In this document: positions 55,847-64,000 of the stretch, piece by piece
Position numbering within the stretch: the first letter of the stretch is position 1
Layout of the letters: every line of letters starts with the position of its first letter
Origin: SIG447 sp045577075
GTDB lineage: Bacteria > Bacillota > Clostridia > UMGS1883 > UMGS1540
DNA: 64,000 nucleotides
NCBI GenBank assembly: GCA_045577075.1
Contig: JAZNHR010000002.1
Coordinates: 25,078-89,077, forward strand
Direction of reading: 5' to 3'
The notes under the pieces: generated by a model
The model's input: the letters and a program-made list of their open reading frames with translations, nothing else
What the model was told of the DNA's origin: nothing
The model's database searches: none
Translations under genes and position numbers: made by a program

Positions 55847-57573
55847 TTTGTTTCCTCCTTTGAAAGGGCACCGAATTTACATACGTTCATGCAAAGTCCG
55901 CAGCCATTACAGAGTGTTTTGTCAATCACGATGCCATCTTTGTAGCTGATGGCAGGACATCCGATTTTCATGCACATTTTGCAATTTTTACACTTTTCAG
56001 GGTCTACTGCTGCTTTCCCTGTAAATTTCACGCTCTTTAAAAGTGCACAGGGACGCTGGGCGATGATTACGGAAGGCTCGTTTGCCGCTGTTTCTTCTTT
56101 TACAACCTTTTCAAAGGCATCCACATCAAAGGGATCACAGATAACCACTCTGTCAATGCCAATGGCATGGCAAAGTGCCTCGAGATCCACCTGCTTTGTT
56201 GGCTCACCTTTTAAGGTAAGACCCGTAGTGGGGTTTTGCTGGTGGCCGGTCATGCCTGTGATGGAGTTATCCAGAATAATCGTGGTTGCGGTACCTTTAT
56301 TATACACGACGTTGATAAGACCCGTAATGCCGGAATGCATAAACGTACTGTCGCCAATAATAGCTACGGTTTTGGGGCTTTGACCCGTCGCCATTTCCAT
56401 ACCGTGTGCCATGCCAATGCCGGCGCCCATGCAGACGCAGGTGTCAATGCTCTCTAAGGGTGCCAGTGCGCCGAGGGTATAACAGCCAATATCACCCGTT
56501 ACGCGAAGCCCCAGCTTTTTCAACACATAGTGCATACCACGATGGGGACAGCCCGGACAAAGCACGGGAGGACGTACCGGAATAGGCTCATCTGCTTTCT
56601 TAATTTCCGGTTTTTCTGTACCAAGAATCTTTTCCCGAATCATAGCCGCGGTAATTTCGCCCTTTATGGGCATCAAGGATTTTCCTTCCACCTTAAGCCC
56701 AAGGCGTTTGACATGGTTTTCGATAAAGGGATCCAGTTCTTCGATTACATAAAGCTTTTCTACGTTTTTTGCAAAATCACAAATCAGCTTTTCGGGGAGA
56801 GGATACACCATGCCAAGCTTTAAAAAGCTTGCATTTGGAAGGGCTTCTTTCGCGTAGAAGTATCCTGTGCCCGCAGTAATAATACCAATTTTTTTATCAT
56901 TATATTCTACTGTGTTTAAGTCCGAAGTTTCGGCAAATGCGGTTGCCTTTTTGAGTCTTTCCTCCACCGCCGCATGTCTGCCGCGTGCCATTGCCGGCAT
57001 CATGACATACTTCATGGCGTCCTTTTCGTAAGGCTTATCCGGTACATCTTCCCTCTCACCCAGCTCTACAAGGCTCTGGGAATGGGCAATTCGGGTGGAG
57101 AGACGAAGGAGAACGGGAGAATCGAATTCTTCGCTCAAGGCATACGCCTTTTTCATATACTCCTTACACTCACTACTGTCAGACGGCTCCAGCATTAAAA
57201 CCTTTGCGGCTTCCGCATAGTGCCGGCTATCCTGTTCGTTTTGGGAACTGTGCATCCCGGGGTCATCGGCAACGCACACAACAAGACCGCCGCGAACGCC
57301 AGTGTATCCCACAGTGAAAAGGGGGTCAGCTGCCACGTTAAGGCCTACATGCTTCATGCAGGCACAGCTACGGACACCTGCAACACTGGCGCCGATTGCA
57401 ACTTCCAGCGCAACCTTTTCATTGGGTGCCCATTCTGCATAGATTTCTTCATATTTTGCAGCGTTTTCCGTAATTTCCGTGCTAGGTGTGCCGGGATAGG
57501 AAGAAAAGACTTTTACGCCGGCCTCATACGCGCCTCGGGCAATCGCTGCATTTCCAAGTAGTAACTCTTTCAT
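55843..57573 (-). CDS. iorA: Indolepyruvate:ferredoxin oxidoreductase subunit alpha
   Basis: 576 residues: a pyrimidine-binding TPP domain at about 1-180 (GNAAIARGAYEAGVKVFSSYPGTPSTEI), a TPP pyrophosphate domain at about 340-480 (CPGCPHRG; DIGCYTLGALAPL; GDSTFMHSG), and two 4Fe-4S clusters at the C-terminus (CKNCKMCMKIGCP and CNGCGLCMNVCKF). It decarboxylates indolepyruvate and other aromatic oxoacids. Operon order: symporter, iorA, iorB, paaK, ACT, PLP lyase. Confidence 0.95.
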   Translation of the reverse strand: MKELLLGNAAIARGAYEAGVKVFSSYPGTPSTEITENAAKYEEIYAEWAPNEKVALEVAIGASVAGVRSCACMKHVGLNVAADPLFTVGYTGVRGGLVVCVADDPGMHSSQNEQDSRHYAEAAKVLMLEPSDSSECKEYMKKAYALSEEFDSPVLLRLSTRIAHSQSLVELGEREDVPDKPYEKDAMKYVMMPAMARGRHAAVEERLKKATAFAETSDLNTVEYNDKKIGIITAGTGYFYAKEALPNASFLKLGMVYPLPEKLICDFAKNVEKLYVIEELDPFIENHVKRLGLKVEGKSLMPIKGEITAAMIREKILGTEKPEIKKADEPIPVRPPVLCPGCPHRGMHYVLKKLGLRVTGDIGCYTLGALAPLESIDTCVCMGAGIGMAHGMEMATGQSPKTVAIIGDSTFMHSGITGLINVVYNKGTATTIILDNSITGMTGHQQNPTTGLTLKGEPTKQVDLEALCHAIGIDRVVICDPFDVDAFEKVVKEETAANEPSVIIAQRPCALLKSVKFTGKAAVDPEKCKNCKMCMKIGCPAISYKDGIVIDKTLCNGCGLCMNVCKFGALSKEETK

Positions 57574-57578
57574 GCTTT

Positions 57579-59096
57579 TTACACTCCTTGTATTTTTATA
57601 CTTCCTTTTTTTGTAATCAAACTGACAACGGGGGTGATAACAAGGGATACTGCCATTGCTACTACGCCGTAAATCGGCGCATTGCTCATGGCCCCCTTAA
57701 AATTAGTGGTAAGTGTTTCAATCAAAGTCAACACCCCGACAACACCGGTACCGGATAAAAGACCGCACCAAGCGCCTGCCTTGGTAATCCACTTTGTACA
57801 CACGCCCCAGATAAAGGGTCCAATAAAGCAGCCTGCCACCGTGCCCCAGGAAAACGACATGATGTTTACAATAATGGAAATGTTGCCGATGGCAAAGAGG
57901 AACGACAGCAAAATGAATAACAGGCAAAGCCCTCTTGTCAGTATCATTTGTTTTTTCTGATCGTAATTTGGTTTTACAACCGGAAGAAGGTCAACACTAA
58001 TGGCAGAAGAACTGCTGAGTACAATTGCCGACAGTGTAGACATAGACGCCGACAACAGAAGCAGCATAATAATTGCCAGGATAATCGTTGAAAAGAGATT
58101 GCTGTCCCCTAAGGCTAGGAGAAGTGTGTTCGGCACAACTGCATCATAGCCGCCCACATCTGGAAGTTGATTTCCAAGGAAAATTCTTCCTAAAGCCCCG
58201 GTAAAATACGCACCGACGCCGATTAAAAGGCAGAATGCCGTTGCCACAACCGTGGCAGTTTTGATGGACTTTTCGTCCCGGATGGCATAATATTTGCTGA
58301 CCATTTGGGGAAGCCCCAAGGTGCCGAAGCTCGTAAGCAGAATATTAAAGAGAAGCGGTTTCCATTTACTGCCGCCAAAGGGGTCAAGAAGATCTATACC
58401 GTCTGCCGCCCCATAAACACGCAGTTTCTCGACCGCCCCCGAAATACCGCCAACCATATCATGGTTTAAGAGAAGAACAACCATGCAGATGACACCGAAA
58501 ATCATGATAATGCCCTGCACGAAATCCGTTCTGGAAGATGCAATATAACCGCCAAGCACCAAGTAAATGCTGGACAAAACGGCAATCACGAGCATAATCA
58601 TCCACACCGGGGCTGCAGGAAAAATAACGTTAAACATGGAGCCCAGCCCTTTATACACCGCCGCCGAATAGGGCACGAGAAATATAAAGATGACAAGGGC
58701 GGCATACACCTTCATCGCCGTGCTTCCAAACCGTTTTTCAAAAAACTCGGGCATGGTTTTTGCCCCGAGCTGATGGGTGATGTTTCGTGTTCGTTTTGCA
58801 AGAAGAAGCCAGGAAAGAAGGCACCCGAGAAGTGCATTACATACACCAATCCACATGCCTGCAAAGCCCACTGTCCAGCCCTGCTGTCCTGCATAACCTA
58901 TAAAAATAACTGCCGAAAAATAACTTGTGCCATACGAAAATGCCGTAAGCCACGGCCCGATTTTACGCCCTCCGAGAAGAAAACCTTCCATTGAAGACGC
59001 CCGTTTTGCGCTATGAATGCCGATTGCCACCATCAAGACCGCAAAAAGCGTAAGCGCAATACCGGTAACTACCTGTACATGCCCTAACTCTACCAT
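57579..59096 (-). CDS. Sodium:solute symporter family transporter
   Basis: 505 residues with about 13 membrane spans. SSS family motifs are GGRKIGPWLTAFSYGTSYFS in the first broken helix and RTDFVQGIIMIFGVI in the fifth. The substrate is probably a carboxylate or amino acid used by the downstream iorAB-paaK genes, by position. It is 5 bp before iorA. A terminator-like hairpin lies between prfA and this gene, and I see no strong promoter after it. Confidence 0.85.
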   Translation of the reverse strand: MVELGHVQVVTGIALTLFAVLMVAIGIHSAKRASSMEGFLLGGRKIGPWLTAFSYGTSYFSAVIFIGYAGQQGWTVGFAGMWIGVCNALLGCLLSWLLLAKRTRNITHQLGAKTMPEFFEKRFGSTAMKVYAALVIFIFLVPYSAAVYKGLGSMFNVIFPAAPVWMIMLVIAVLSSIYLVLGGYIASSRTDFVQGIIMIFGVICMVVLLLNHDMVGGISGAVEKLRVYGAADGIDLLDPFGGSKWKPLLFNILLTSFGTLGLPQMVSKYYAIRDEKSIKTATVVATAFCLLIGVGAYFTGALGRIFLGNQLPDVGGYDAVVPNTLLLALGDSNLFSTIILAIIMLLLLSASMSTLSAIVLSSSSAISVDLLPVVKPNYDQKKQMILTRGLCLLFILLSFLFAIGNISIIVNIMSFSWGTVAGCFIGPFIWGVCTKWITKAGAWCGLLSGTGVVGVLTLIETLTTNFKGAMSNAPIYGVVAMAVSLVITPVVSLITKKGSIKIQGV

Positions 59097-59120
59097 TTTT
59101 CTTCCGTCCTTCCATGCTAC

Positions 59121-59155
59121 AAAAAATCTATATACACCACTTCGTGTGGGTATAC
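59121..59155 (-). terminator. Terminator between prfA and the symporter operon
   Basis: Minus strand TATAC-CCAC-ACGAA-GTGG-T-GTATA followed by TAGATTTTTTG. Read-through may feed the downstream operon, since only 25 bp separate it from the next gene. Confidence 0.6.
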
Positions 59156-59156
59156 A

Positions 59157-60227
59157 CTACATTTCTTCGCCCTTTAGCTTTTCGCTCTGTGCATTCGTAA
59201 TCAGGGCGTCGATTACTTCGTCCATATCCCCGTTCAAAAACGCATCAATTTTATAAATTGTCAGACCGATGCGGTGGTCGCTGATTCGCCCTTGCGGGAA
59301 GTTATAGGTACGGATTCGTTCACTTCTATCCCCTGTGCCGACCTGGCTCTTTCGTTCCTGGGCAATAGAGTCATGCTGCTGCTGCTGCATCAGGTCATAA
59401 ATGCGAGAACGCAGAATTTTCATACCCTTATCCTTGTTTTTATGCTGACTCTTTTCGTCCTGGCAGGATACGACGATGCCTGTAGGCAAGTGGGTAATGC
59501 GCACAGCGGAGTCCGTGGTGTTAACGCACTGGCCACCCGGTCCCCCTGCGCGGAATACGTCGATTTTTAAATCATTGGGGTTAATTTCAACTTCCACTTC
59601 TTCGACTTCCGGCAACACCGCCACCGTAACGGTAGAGGTATGAATTCTGCCGCCGGATTCCGTTGCCGGCACACGCTGAACACGGTGCACACCGCTTTCA
59701 AATTTCAAGCGGCTGTAGGCGCCCTGCCCTTCTATCATAAAGGAAATTTCTTTAACGCCGCCAATATCTGTAATATTAGAGCTTAACACCTCAATTTTCC
59801 AACGGCGAGATTCTGCGTACATCGTATACATACGATACAAATCTGCCGCAAAAAGTGCCGCCTCATCTCCCCCCGCACCGCCACGAATTTCCACGATAAC
59901 ATTCTTATCGTCATTCGGGTCTTTGGGAAGGAGCAGAATCTTAAGTTCCTCAGAAAGCACTTCAATCTGTGCCTTGGAATCTTCAATTTCCACTTGCAGC
60001 ATTTCTTTAAAATCCCTATCCGTTTCCGTTTCCAAAAGAAGCTGCGCCTCTTCTATTGTTTCCTTTGCTTTTTTATAGGCTCTGTATTTATCCACAATGG
60101 GAGAAATGTCAGAATGCTCCTTGCACAGCTTACGCCAGGTCTCCTGGTCAGCAATCACCGCGGGGTCACTGATTTTTTCGCTCAGCTCCTCATGTCTTGT
60201 TTCTATAAAAGATAATTTTTCAAACAT
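59157..60227 (-). CDS. prfA: Peptide chain release factor 1
   Basis: 356 residues from the ATG at 60227, which has GGAG 6 nt upstream; the ATG four codons earlier has none. The codon-recognition domain is at about 100-225, and the GGQ peptide-release motif is in RAGGPGGQCVNTTDSAVRITH, followed by SQHKNKDKGMKIL. It ends translation at UAA and UAG. It diverges from the MFS gene with back-to-back promoters. Confidence 0.96.
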   Translation of the reverse strand: MFEKLSFIETRHEELSEKISDPAVIADQETWRKLCKEHSDISPIVDKYRAYKKAKETIEEAQLLLETETDRDFKEMLQVEIEDSKAQIEVLSEELKILLLPKDPNDDKNVIVEIRGGAGGDEAALFAADLYRMYTMYAESRRWKIEVLSSNITDIGGVKEISFMIEGQGAYSRLKFESGVHRVQRVPATESGGRIHTSTVTVAVLPEVEEVEVEINPNDLKIDVFRAGGPGGQCVNTTDSAVRITHLPTGIVVSCQDEKSQHKNKDKGMKILRSRIYDLMQQQQHDSIAQERKSQVGTGDRSERIRTYNFPQGRISDHRIGLTIYKIDAFLNGDMDEVIDALITNAQSEKLKGEEM

Positions 60228-60260
60228 CGGTTTCTCCATTCTGTTTTCATTTAGTATAGT

Positions 60261-60289
60261 ATTATATCATAGAGGTATTGTTTTGTCAA
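60261..60289 (-). promoter_or_regulatory. Consensus promoter of prfA
   Basis: Minus-strand TTGACA (60289-60284) and TATAAT (60266-60261), 17 bp apart. Confidence 0.8.
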
Positions 60290-60310
60290 GATTTTGCGGT
60301 GCAAATCCCC

Positions 60311-60339
60311 TTGACACGCCTTTTTGCAAATGGTATAAT
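60311..60339 (+). promoter_or_regulatory. Consensus promoter of the MFS gene
   Basis: TTGACA (60311-60316) and TATAAT (60334-60339), 17 bp apart. The start point near 60346 rules out an initiation codon at 60354 with its own ribosome site. Confidence 0.8.
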
Positions 60340-60371
60340 AAGGTGATTTTTTTATGACGGAGGAAATGCGC

Positions 60372-61622
60372 GTGGAAACAAAAAAGCTTGTCGAGCCAAA
60401 GTACATGTTTTTTCTGCTTGCCCTCTCCTGGCTTGTTTATTTTTCCGGCTATCTTGCAAGGCTGAATTACGGTGCAGTGGTGCCGGAAATTATTCGTTCC
60501 ACCGGCATCCCCAAGGGAAGTGCCGGACTTATCAGCACGGGTGCTACCATTGCATATGCAGTCGGGCAGATTATAAGCGGTATTTTAGGCGACCGTTTTT
60601 CGCCCCGATATGTAATGTTTGCCGGCCTTTTTACTACATCTCTATGTAATTTTTTAATGCCTCTTGTCCCCTCCATGCAGCTTTGGGTTGTCATCTGGTG
60701 TATAAACGGTCTTGCTCAAGCCATGCTCTGGCCGCCTATGCTCCGTATTTTTACGGAATACTATAGAGCAAGGGATTTGTCGAAAATGTATGTCCGCGTT
60801 TCAACGTCCAACACATTTGGGACACTCGCCGTATATCTGCTCGCCTTTTTCTGCGTATATCTCGGTAGCTGGAAGTTGATTTTTATAATTTCATCCCTAT
60901 TTGGTTTTCTGATTTCTTTCTTTTGGCTGTATGGGATGCGCCGCATAGAGCAACACCGCATGACCTTTGGCGTACCGGAAGAACGCGATACAAAGGAAGA
61001 AGATTCTTCTTCTGCCCCCTTCTCCTACAAAGTGCTTCTTAGTGCCGGTATCTTTACCCTTGCAGGTGCCACGCTTTTGCACGGGGCACTCAAAGAAAGC
61101 GTAACCTTCTGGATGCCTACGTTCATTATGGAAGTGTTCCACTGGGAAAGTGCCGCATCCATTTTATCTACGTTTTTGATGCCTGTTTTCAGCCTTTTAT
61201 GCCTTTACATTGCAACCTATTTAAACGATAAGATTTTTAAAAACGAAGTAAAAACCAGCGTGGCTTTTTTTGCCTTTGCGCTCTTCGGCAGTATCGGCAT
61301 CCGCCTGTTCCCGGGTACAAGCCCCATACTGTCCCTCCTGTTTGGCACAATGATTACTTCCGCAATGTACGGTGCAAACCTTATGCTGATTACAGCCATT
61401 CCGGGCTATTTCTCGAGATACGGAAAAGCGGCAACCTTAACGGGTGCATTAAACGCGTGTGCATATGCAGGCACATCCCTTTCTACCTTTGGTATCGGCG
61501 CACTTTCCGATGCCTTTGGTTGGCATGCCTCTTTAAATGCCTGGCTGCTTATCGCCGCACTTGGCATGATTTTATGTCTTGTATCACTCCGCCGCTGGAC
61601 GAAATTTTTACATAACGCTTAA
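60372..61622 (+). CDS. Major facilitator superfamily transporter
   Basis: 416 residues from a GTG at 60372, 8 nt after GGAGG; an upstream ATG (60354) lies too close to the predicted transcript start. Twelve membrane spans with a central loop at about 200-220. Motifs GQIISGILGDRFSPR in loop 2-3 and YFSGYLARLNYGAVVPEI in span 1 resemble the organophosphate:phosphate antiporters (GlpT/UhpC). The substrate is not known. Transcribed alone, divergent from prfA. Confidence 0.82.
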   Translation: METKKLVEPKYMFFLLALSWLVYFSGYLARLNYGAVVPEIIRSTGIPKGSAGLISTGATIAYAVGQIISGILGDRFSPRYVMFAGLFTTSLCNFLMPLVPSMQLWVVIWCINGLAQAMLWPPMLRIFTEYYRARDLSKMYVRVSTSNTFGTLAVYLLAFFCVYLGSWKLIFIISSLFGFLISFFWLYGMRRIEQHRMTFGVPEERDTKEEDSSSAPFSYKVLLSAGIFTLAGATLLHGALKESVTFWMPTFIMEVFHWESAASILSTFLMPVFSLLCLYIATYLNDKIFKNEVKTSVAFFAFALFGSIGIRLFPGTSPILSLLFGTMITSAMYGANLMLITAIPGYFSRYGKAATLTGALNACAYAGTSLSTFGIGALSDAFGWHASLNAWLLIAALGMILCLVSLRRWTKFLHNA

Positions 61623-61680
61623 AATATGTAACCCTTTCCTACGCCTTCGAATACAATAAAGGTAGACGGAGGTGTACATA

Positions 61681-61830
61681 ATGTGTGGTAAACGCAGGGC
61701 AATCGGTGTTATAATTTTATCTTTTTCCACGGGTGCATTGCTTGCAGCCGCCTTACCTCTGTGGATATTAGCCATTATCGAAGCCATAATGCTGATTATC
61801 ATTGGCTGGTGCTTTTTTAGCGGCGATTAA
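61681..61830 (+). CDS. 49-residue membrane protein paired with spoVM
   Basis: Read from an ATG with GGAGGTG upstream. It has a short basic start (CGKRRA), then two hydrophobic spans (about 8-27 and 29-46) with proline and glutamate between them. It lies 17 bp before spoVM on the same strand, so it is probably a sporulation micro-protein made with it. Its upstream region holds an ATACAAT sequence like a sigma-E -10 but no clear -35. Function unknown. Confidence 0.65.
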   Translation: MCGKRRAIGVIILSFSTGALLAAALPLWILAIIEAIMLIIIGWCFFSGD

Positions 61831-61847
61831 AATAGGAGGTGCGTCTT

Positions 61848-61919
61848 TTGAAGGTTGTCGTCTGGAAGGCGCCTCGTTTCTGGGGCGGCATCTTAAAATG
61901 CATTTTTAAGGTGAAATAG
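61848..61919 (+). CDS. spoVM: Stage V sporulation protein M
   Basis: A 23-residue peptide from a TTG at 61848 with AGGAGGTG 9 nt upstream. It keeps the SpoVM pattern: Lys2, Lys7, Pro9, a basic residue at 10, Phe11 and Gly-Gly-Ile at 13-15 (KAPRFWGGI), then a basic amphipathic tail. In Bacillus the 26-residue SpoVM lies on the curved forespore membrane and anchors SpoIVA, the base of the coat. The C-terminus is three residues shorter here. Its stop lies in the stem of its terminator. Confidence 0.88.
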   Translation: MKVVVWKAPRFWGGILKCIFKVK

Positions 61920-61952
61920 GGTGGAGTGTATGCTCCCCCCTATTTTCTTTCT
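61915..61952 (+). terminator. Terminator of spoVM
   Basis: AATAGGG and GGAG pair with CTCC and CCCTATT around TGTATG (one mismatch), followed by TTCTTTCTTTTTT. Confidence 0.8.
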
Positions 61953-61968
61953 TTTTTCCAAAAAGTGC

Positions 61969-61997
61969 TTGACAATTCTACAAAACCGTGCTAAACT
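61969..61997 (+). promoter_or_regulatory. Promoter of tRNA-Glu
   Basis: TTGACA (61969-61974) and TAAACT (61992-61997), 17-bp spacer, 14 bp before the tRNA. Confidence 0.7.
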
Positions 61998-62010
61998 ATA
62001 TTTTGTTTCC

Positions 62011-62086
62011 GGCCCCATCGTCTAGCGGCCTAGGACGTAGCCCTCTCACGGCTAAAACGAGGGTTCGATTCCCTCTGGGGTCACCA
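62011..62086 (+). tRNA. tRNA-Glu (anticodon CUC), CCA encoded
   Basis: 76 nt. Acceptor GGCCCCA pairs with TGGGGTC, anticodon stem-loop TAGCC-CTCTCAC-GGCTA gives CUC, T-arm GAGGGTTCGATTCCCTC, CCA encoded. It decodes GAG only. Confidence 0.95.
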
Positions 62087-62124
62087 CCACGTCAGAGTAA
62101 ACAAACTTTGCTCTACTAAAAAAG

Positions 62125-62172
62125 AAAGAATACTGGAATAGGCCTTTGTTTATTCTGTATTCTTTATTTTTT
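62125..62172 (+). terminator. Terminator of tRNA-Glu
   Basis: AAAGAATA and GGAATA on the left pair with TATTC and TATTCTTT on the right, followed by ATTTTTTT. Confidence 0.7.
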
Positions 62173-62202
62173 TATCCAAAATAAGTTCAGGGAGGCGTTT
62201 TC

Positions 62203-62868
62203 ATGCATGAAGGACACCGCCAGCGTATGCGCACTCGGTATCTGCAAAACGGAATAGAAGGTTTTGCGCCCCATGAGGTCTTAGAAATGCTTTTATTCTT
62301 TTCAAAGCCTCGCGTAAACACCAATCCCACCGCCCACACCCTTTTGGACCATTTCGGCTCTTTTGACCGTGTTTTGGATGCAGATTTTGAGTCCCTTTGC
62401 AATGTGGAGGGTGTAGGAGAAAATAGTGCATTTCTTTTATGTCTTTTAAAAGACTGTATAAATTATTACTCTAAAAGCAAGTGGAAGGAAAAACCGAATC
62501 TTCCACACACCTTCGCGGCAGGGGCATATGTGCTGGACATGGTTGGCGACCAAACTGCAGAAGGCTTTTACGTACTTTGCCTCGACGCGGCGCGAAACGT
62601 TCTGACCATGAAAAAGCTTTCTGATGGAACAGCCTACAGGACATACATTGATATTCAGCTGATTGTAGAAACTGCTCTTTCCCATCATGCACACAGCATT
62701 ATCTTAGTACATAACCATCCCAACGGCATAATAGAGCCTTCCGAAGCGGACTTACAGCTTACGCGCCGCATTCAAAATGCATTTCGGGAACTCAACGTAA
62801 AAGTGATAGACCATATTATTGTTGGCGAAGGCCACTTCTTTAGTATGGCGGAAAAGCATTTAATGTAA
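62203..62868 (+). CDS. radC: RadC family JAB-domain protein
   Basis: 221 residues. Helix-hairpin-helix-like N-terminal part (about 1-75) with LEMLLFFSKPRVNTNPTAHTLLDHFGS. The RadC/JAB metalloprotease-like domain at about 100-221 has the zinc motif HNHPNGIIEPSEAD followed by DHIIVGEGHFFS. The molecular role of RadC is unsettled despite the name. 13 bp before an SGNH hydrolase gene. Confidence 0.88.
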   Translation: MHEGHRQRMRTRYLQNGIEGFAPHEVLEMLLFFSKPRVNTNPTAHTLLDHFGSFDRVLDADFESLCNVEGVGENSAFLLCLLKDCINYYSKSKWKEKPNLPHTFAAGAYVLDMVGDQTAEGFYVLCLDAARNVLTMKKLSDGTAYRTYIDIQLIVETALSHHAHSIILVHNHPNGIIEPSEADLQLTRRIQNAFRELNVKVIDHIIVGEGHFFSMAEKHLM

Positions 62869-62881
62869 AGGAGTTATAAGC

Positions 62882-63847
62882 ATGAACATTGCCAATAACA
62901 GCAGCATCTGTTTTATCGGTGACAGTATTACTGCGGCAGAAAAATATGTACGCATCTTGGTGGACTATTTTGTTTTAAACTATCCGGAAAAACAGATTAC
63001 GTTTCATAATGTAGCCGTTCCTGGGGCGAGCGCGCCGATTGCGCTTACTAACTGGGAACAGCAGGTAACATCCAGAAAGCCCACCCACGCTATCGTTATG
63101 TTTGGCATGAATGACATGAACCGCGTTCTTTATGCCGACAGTGCGCGCGTCACAGATGCGCTTCTCGAAAAACGGGAAGCTGCCATTGCGAGATACAACG
63201 TGAATATGGGCGAAATACATCGCCGGCTCGGCGATATTCCCCACTTTTTTATGACGCCAACACCACACGACGAATATCCCGAAATTGAGTCGCCTCTATA
63301 CGGCGGCTATGACAAGGCACTTGCAAAAGCTTCTGAAAATTTAATGCAGTCCTTTGAAAATGTGCTCGATTTGCGCACGCCCCTTATCGAGGCAAATGAC
63401 AAAAGGCTTGTAAAGACCATTATTGGGCCTGACAGAGTACATCCCGGCAACATCGGCCACGCCCTGATTGCCCAGAATGTTTTAAAGCATCTCGGTTTTG
63501 AAGACCTTCGTCTTCCCCTTTGGGATGACACCATTACGGCAGAGGAAAAAGCGGTTATGGCACAGCTCGGCATTGAGGAAAACCCGGCACCGAAAAATCC
63601 TTTTAGTGATGTGCGTAGCCGTGCGGCGAGAAAAGTAATTGATTTTTACTATGTGGAAATGAATGTACTGGCCGGTATTGACAAAAACGACACGGAGAAA
63701 GCGGATGCATTCCTGAAAGAAGAATTAAAGCTCCCCATTGAAGAATGGCGCGTGAAAAGCTACATCGATTACATGGAAAACCGCTATACCCTAAAAGAAC
63801 GCGAAAATACCGTTTTAGAAGCAATGAAAAAAATGTATATTGTATAG
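62882..63847 (+). CDS. SGNH/GDSL hydrolase
   Basis: 321 residues. Block I ICFIGDSITAAEKY carries the nucleophile Ser near residue 15; the oxyanion Gly and Asn lie in VAVPGASA and MFGMNDMNRV; the catalytic pair is in DRVHPGNIGH. No signal peptide, so intracellular. It probably removes acyl or acetyl groups from a sugar derivative. Its TAG stop is joined directly to the second repeat copy. Confidence 0.85.
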   Translation: MNIANNSSICFIGDSITAAEKYVRILVDYFVLNYPEKQITFHNVAVPGASAPIALTNWEQQVTSRKPTHAIVMFGMNDMNRVLYADSARVTDALLEKREAAIARYNVNMGEIHRRLGDIPHFFMTPTPHDEYPEIESPLYGGYDKALAKASENLMQSFENVLDLRTPLIEANDKRLVKTIIGPDRVHPGNIGHALIAQNVLKHLGFEDLRLPLWDDTITAEEKAVMAQLGIEENPAPKNPFSDVRSRAARKVIDFYYVEMNVLAGIDKNDTEKADAFLKEELKLPIEEWRVKSYIDYMENRYTLKERENTVLEAMKKMYIV

Positions 63848-64000
63848 AAAAGGGGATGTAAAAAAAGTCCAGACCGCAAAAAGGCTGAATATTCTACTGA
63901 AAAGAAATAATAAAATTCAATATCTTAACAAAAACGAAGAAAAACTTCAAATTTTTGAAGTTTTTCTTTTTGTATGATGCCTTTTTGCTATGAAACAAAC
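63848..64000 (+). repeat. MITE-like repeat element, copy 2 (cut by the window edge)
   Basis: The 156 bp from 63845 to the edge match 38016-38171 with one substitution (A63940 for C38111) and no gaps. It starts with the same AAAAGGGGATGTAAAA inverted-end sequence right after the SGNH hydrolase stop and contains the same terminator hairpin. The right half is outside the window. Confidence 0.8.

Noticed and set aside
1..64000. CRISPR array, rRNA genes, complete insertion sequence with transposase, toxin-antitoxin pair
   Set aside because: Looked for and not seen; the only repeats are those listed.

Overview
The window is a chromosomal segment of a Gram-positive, endospore-forming anaerobe, best placed in the Clostridia (Bacillota). 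The placement rests on gene content. Sporulation genes are scattered throughout: spoIIP, spoIID, spoIIID, spoVAC, spoVAD, spoVM, ypeB, a small acid-soluble spore protein and a BofC-like protein. There is also a fused FeoA-FeoB, an indolepyruvate:ferredoxin oxidoreductase, MurT, and many promoters close to TTGACA-17-TATAAT. Genus cannot be fixed from the sequence alone.

Region 1 (1-6.2 kb) is the right end of a prophage or related integrated element. It holds a recombination-type AAA ATPase cut by the window edge, several small early genes on the minus strand, a plus-strand membrane gene with its own promoter, a Cro-like gene and a CI/LexA-type repressor facing each other across an operator region, and a tyrosine integrase. 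A tRNA-Lys gene lies 280 bp past the integrase and is one of two possible attachment sites.

Region 2 (6.4-14.2 kb) is core: tRNA-Lys, rpsU behind a structured leader, thrS, a threonylcarbamoyl-AMP synthase, a protein-arginine phosphatase, rimI, yajC, secD and secF.

Region 3 (14.2-36.6 kb) mixes sporulation, envelope and metabolic genes: ypeB, an SASP gene, nagA, spoIIP, feoAB, a repeat-bearing polysaccharide deacetylase, an LprI-like lipoprotein, tRNA-Asp, the rpsF-ssb-rpsR operon, glgP, metY, an AraC regulator, a CBS protein, an aminotransferase, a BofC-like gene, a class A PBP, spoIID, a small DMT transporter, murT and a pseudouridine synthase.

Region 4 (36.6-52.3 kb) holds an oxidoreductase, a 271-bp mobile-looking repeat, ftsY, a histidine phosphatase, an acidic membrane protein, the spoVA genes, a P-II-like gene, rho, radA, spoIIID, tcdA, a second feoA/feoB pair, and an AraC-kdgK-eda module for 2-keto-3-deoxygluconate use. 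That module carries a perfect 17-bp inverted operator pair.

Region 5 (52.3-64 kb) carries a minus-strand run for 2-oxoacid and aromatic amino acid breakdown (sodium symporter, iorA, iorB, phenylacetate-CoA ligase, ACT protein, PLP lyase), then prfA, an MFS transporter, spoVM, tRNA-Glu, radC and an SGNH hydrolase. The window ends inside a second copy of the repeat.

The most unusual items are: (i) the repeat element, present twice 25.8 kb apart with one mismatch in 156 bp and with near-perfect terminal inverted repeats; (ii) two genes, spoIID and a DMT transporter, whose start signals are built into terminator-like hairpins, with a candidate sigma-E promoter inside the spoIID hairpin loop; (iii) a candidate small RNA in the prophage; (iv) a structured rpsU leader starting at the predicted transcription start.
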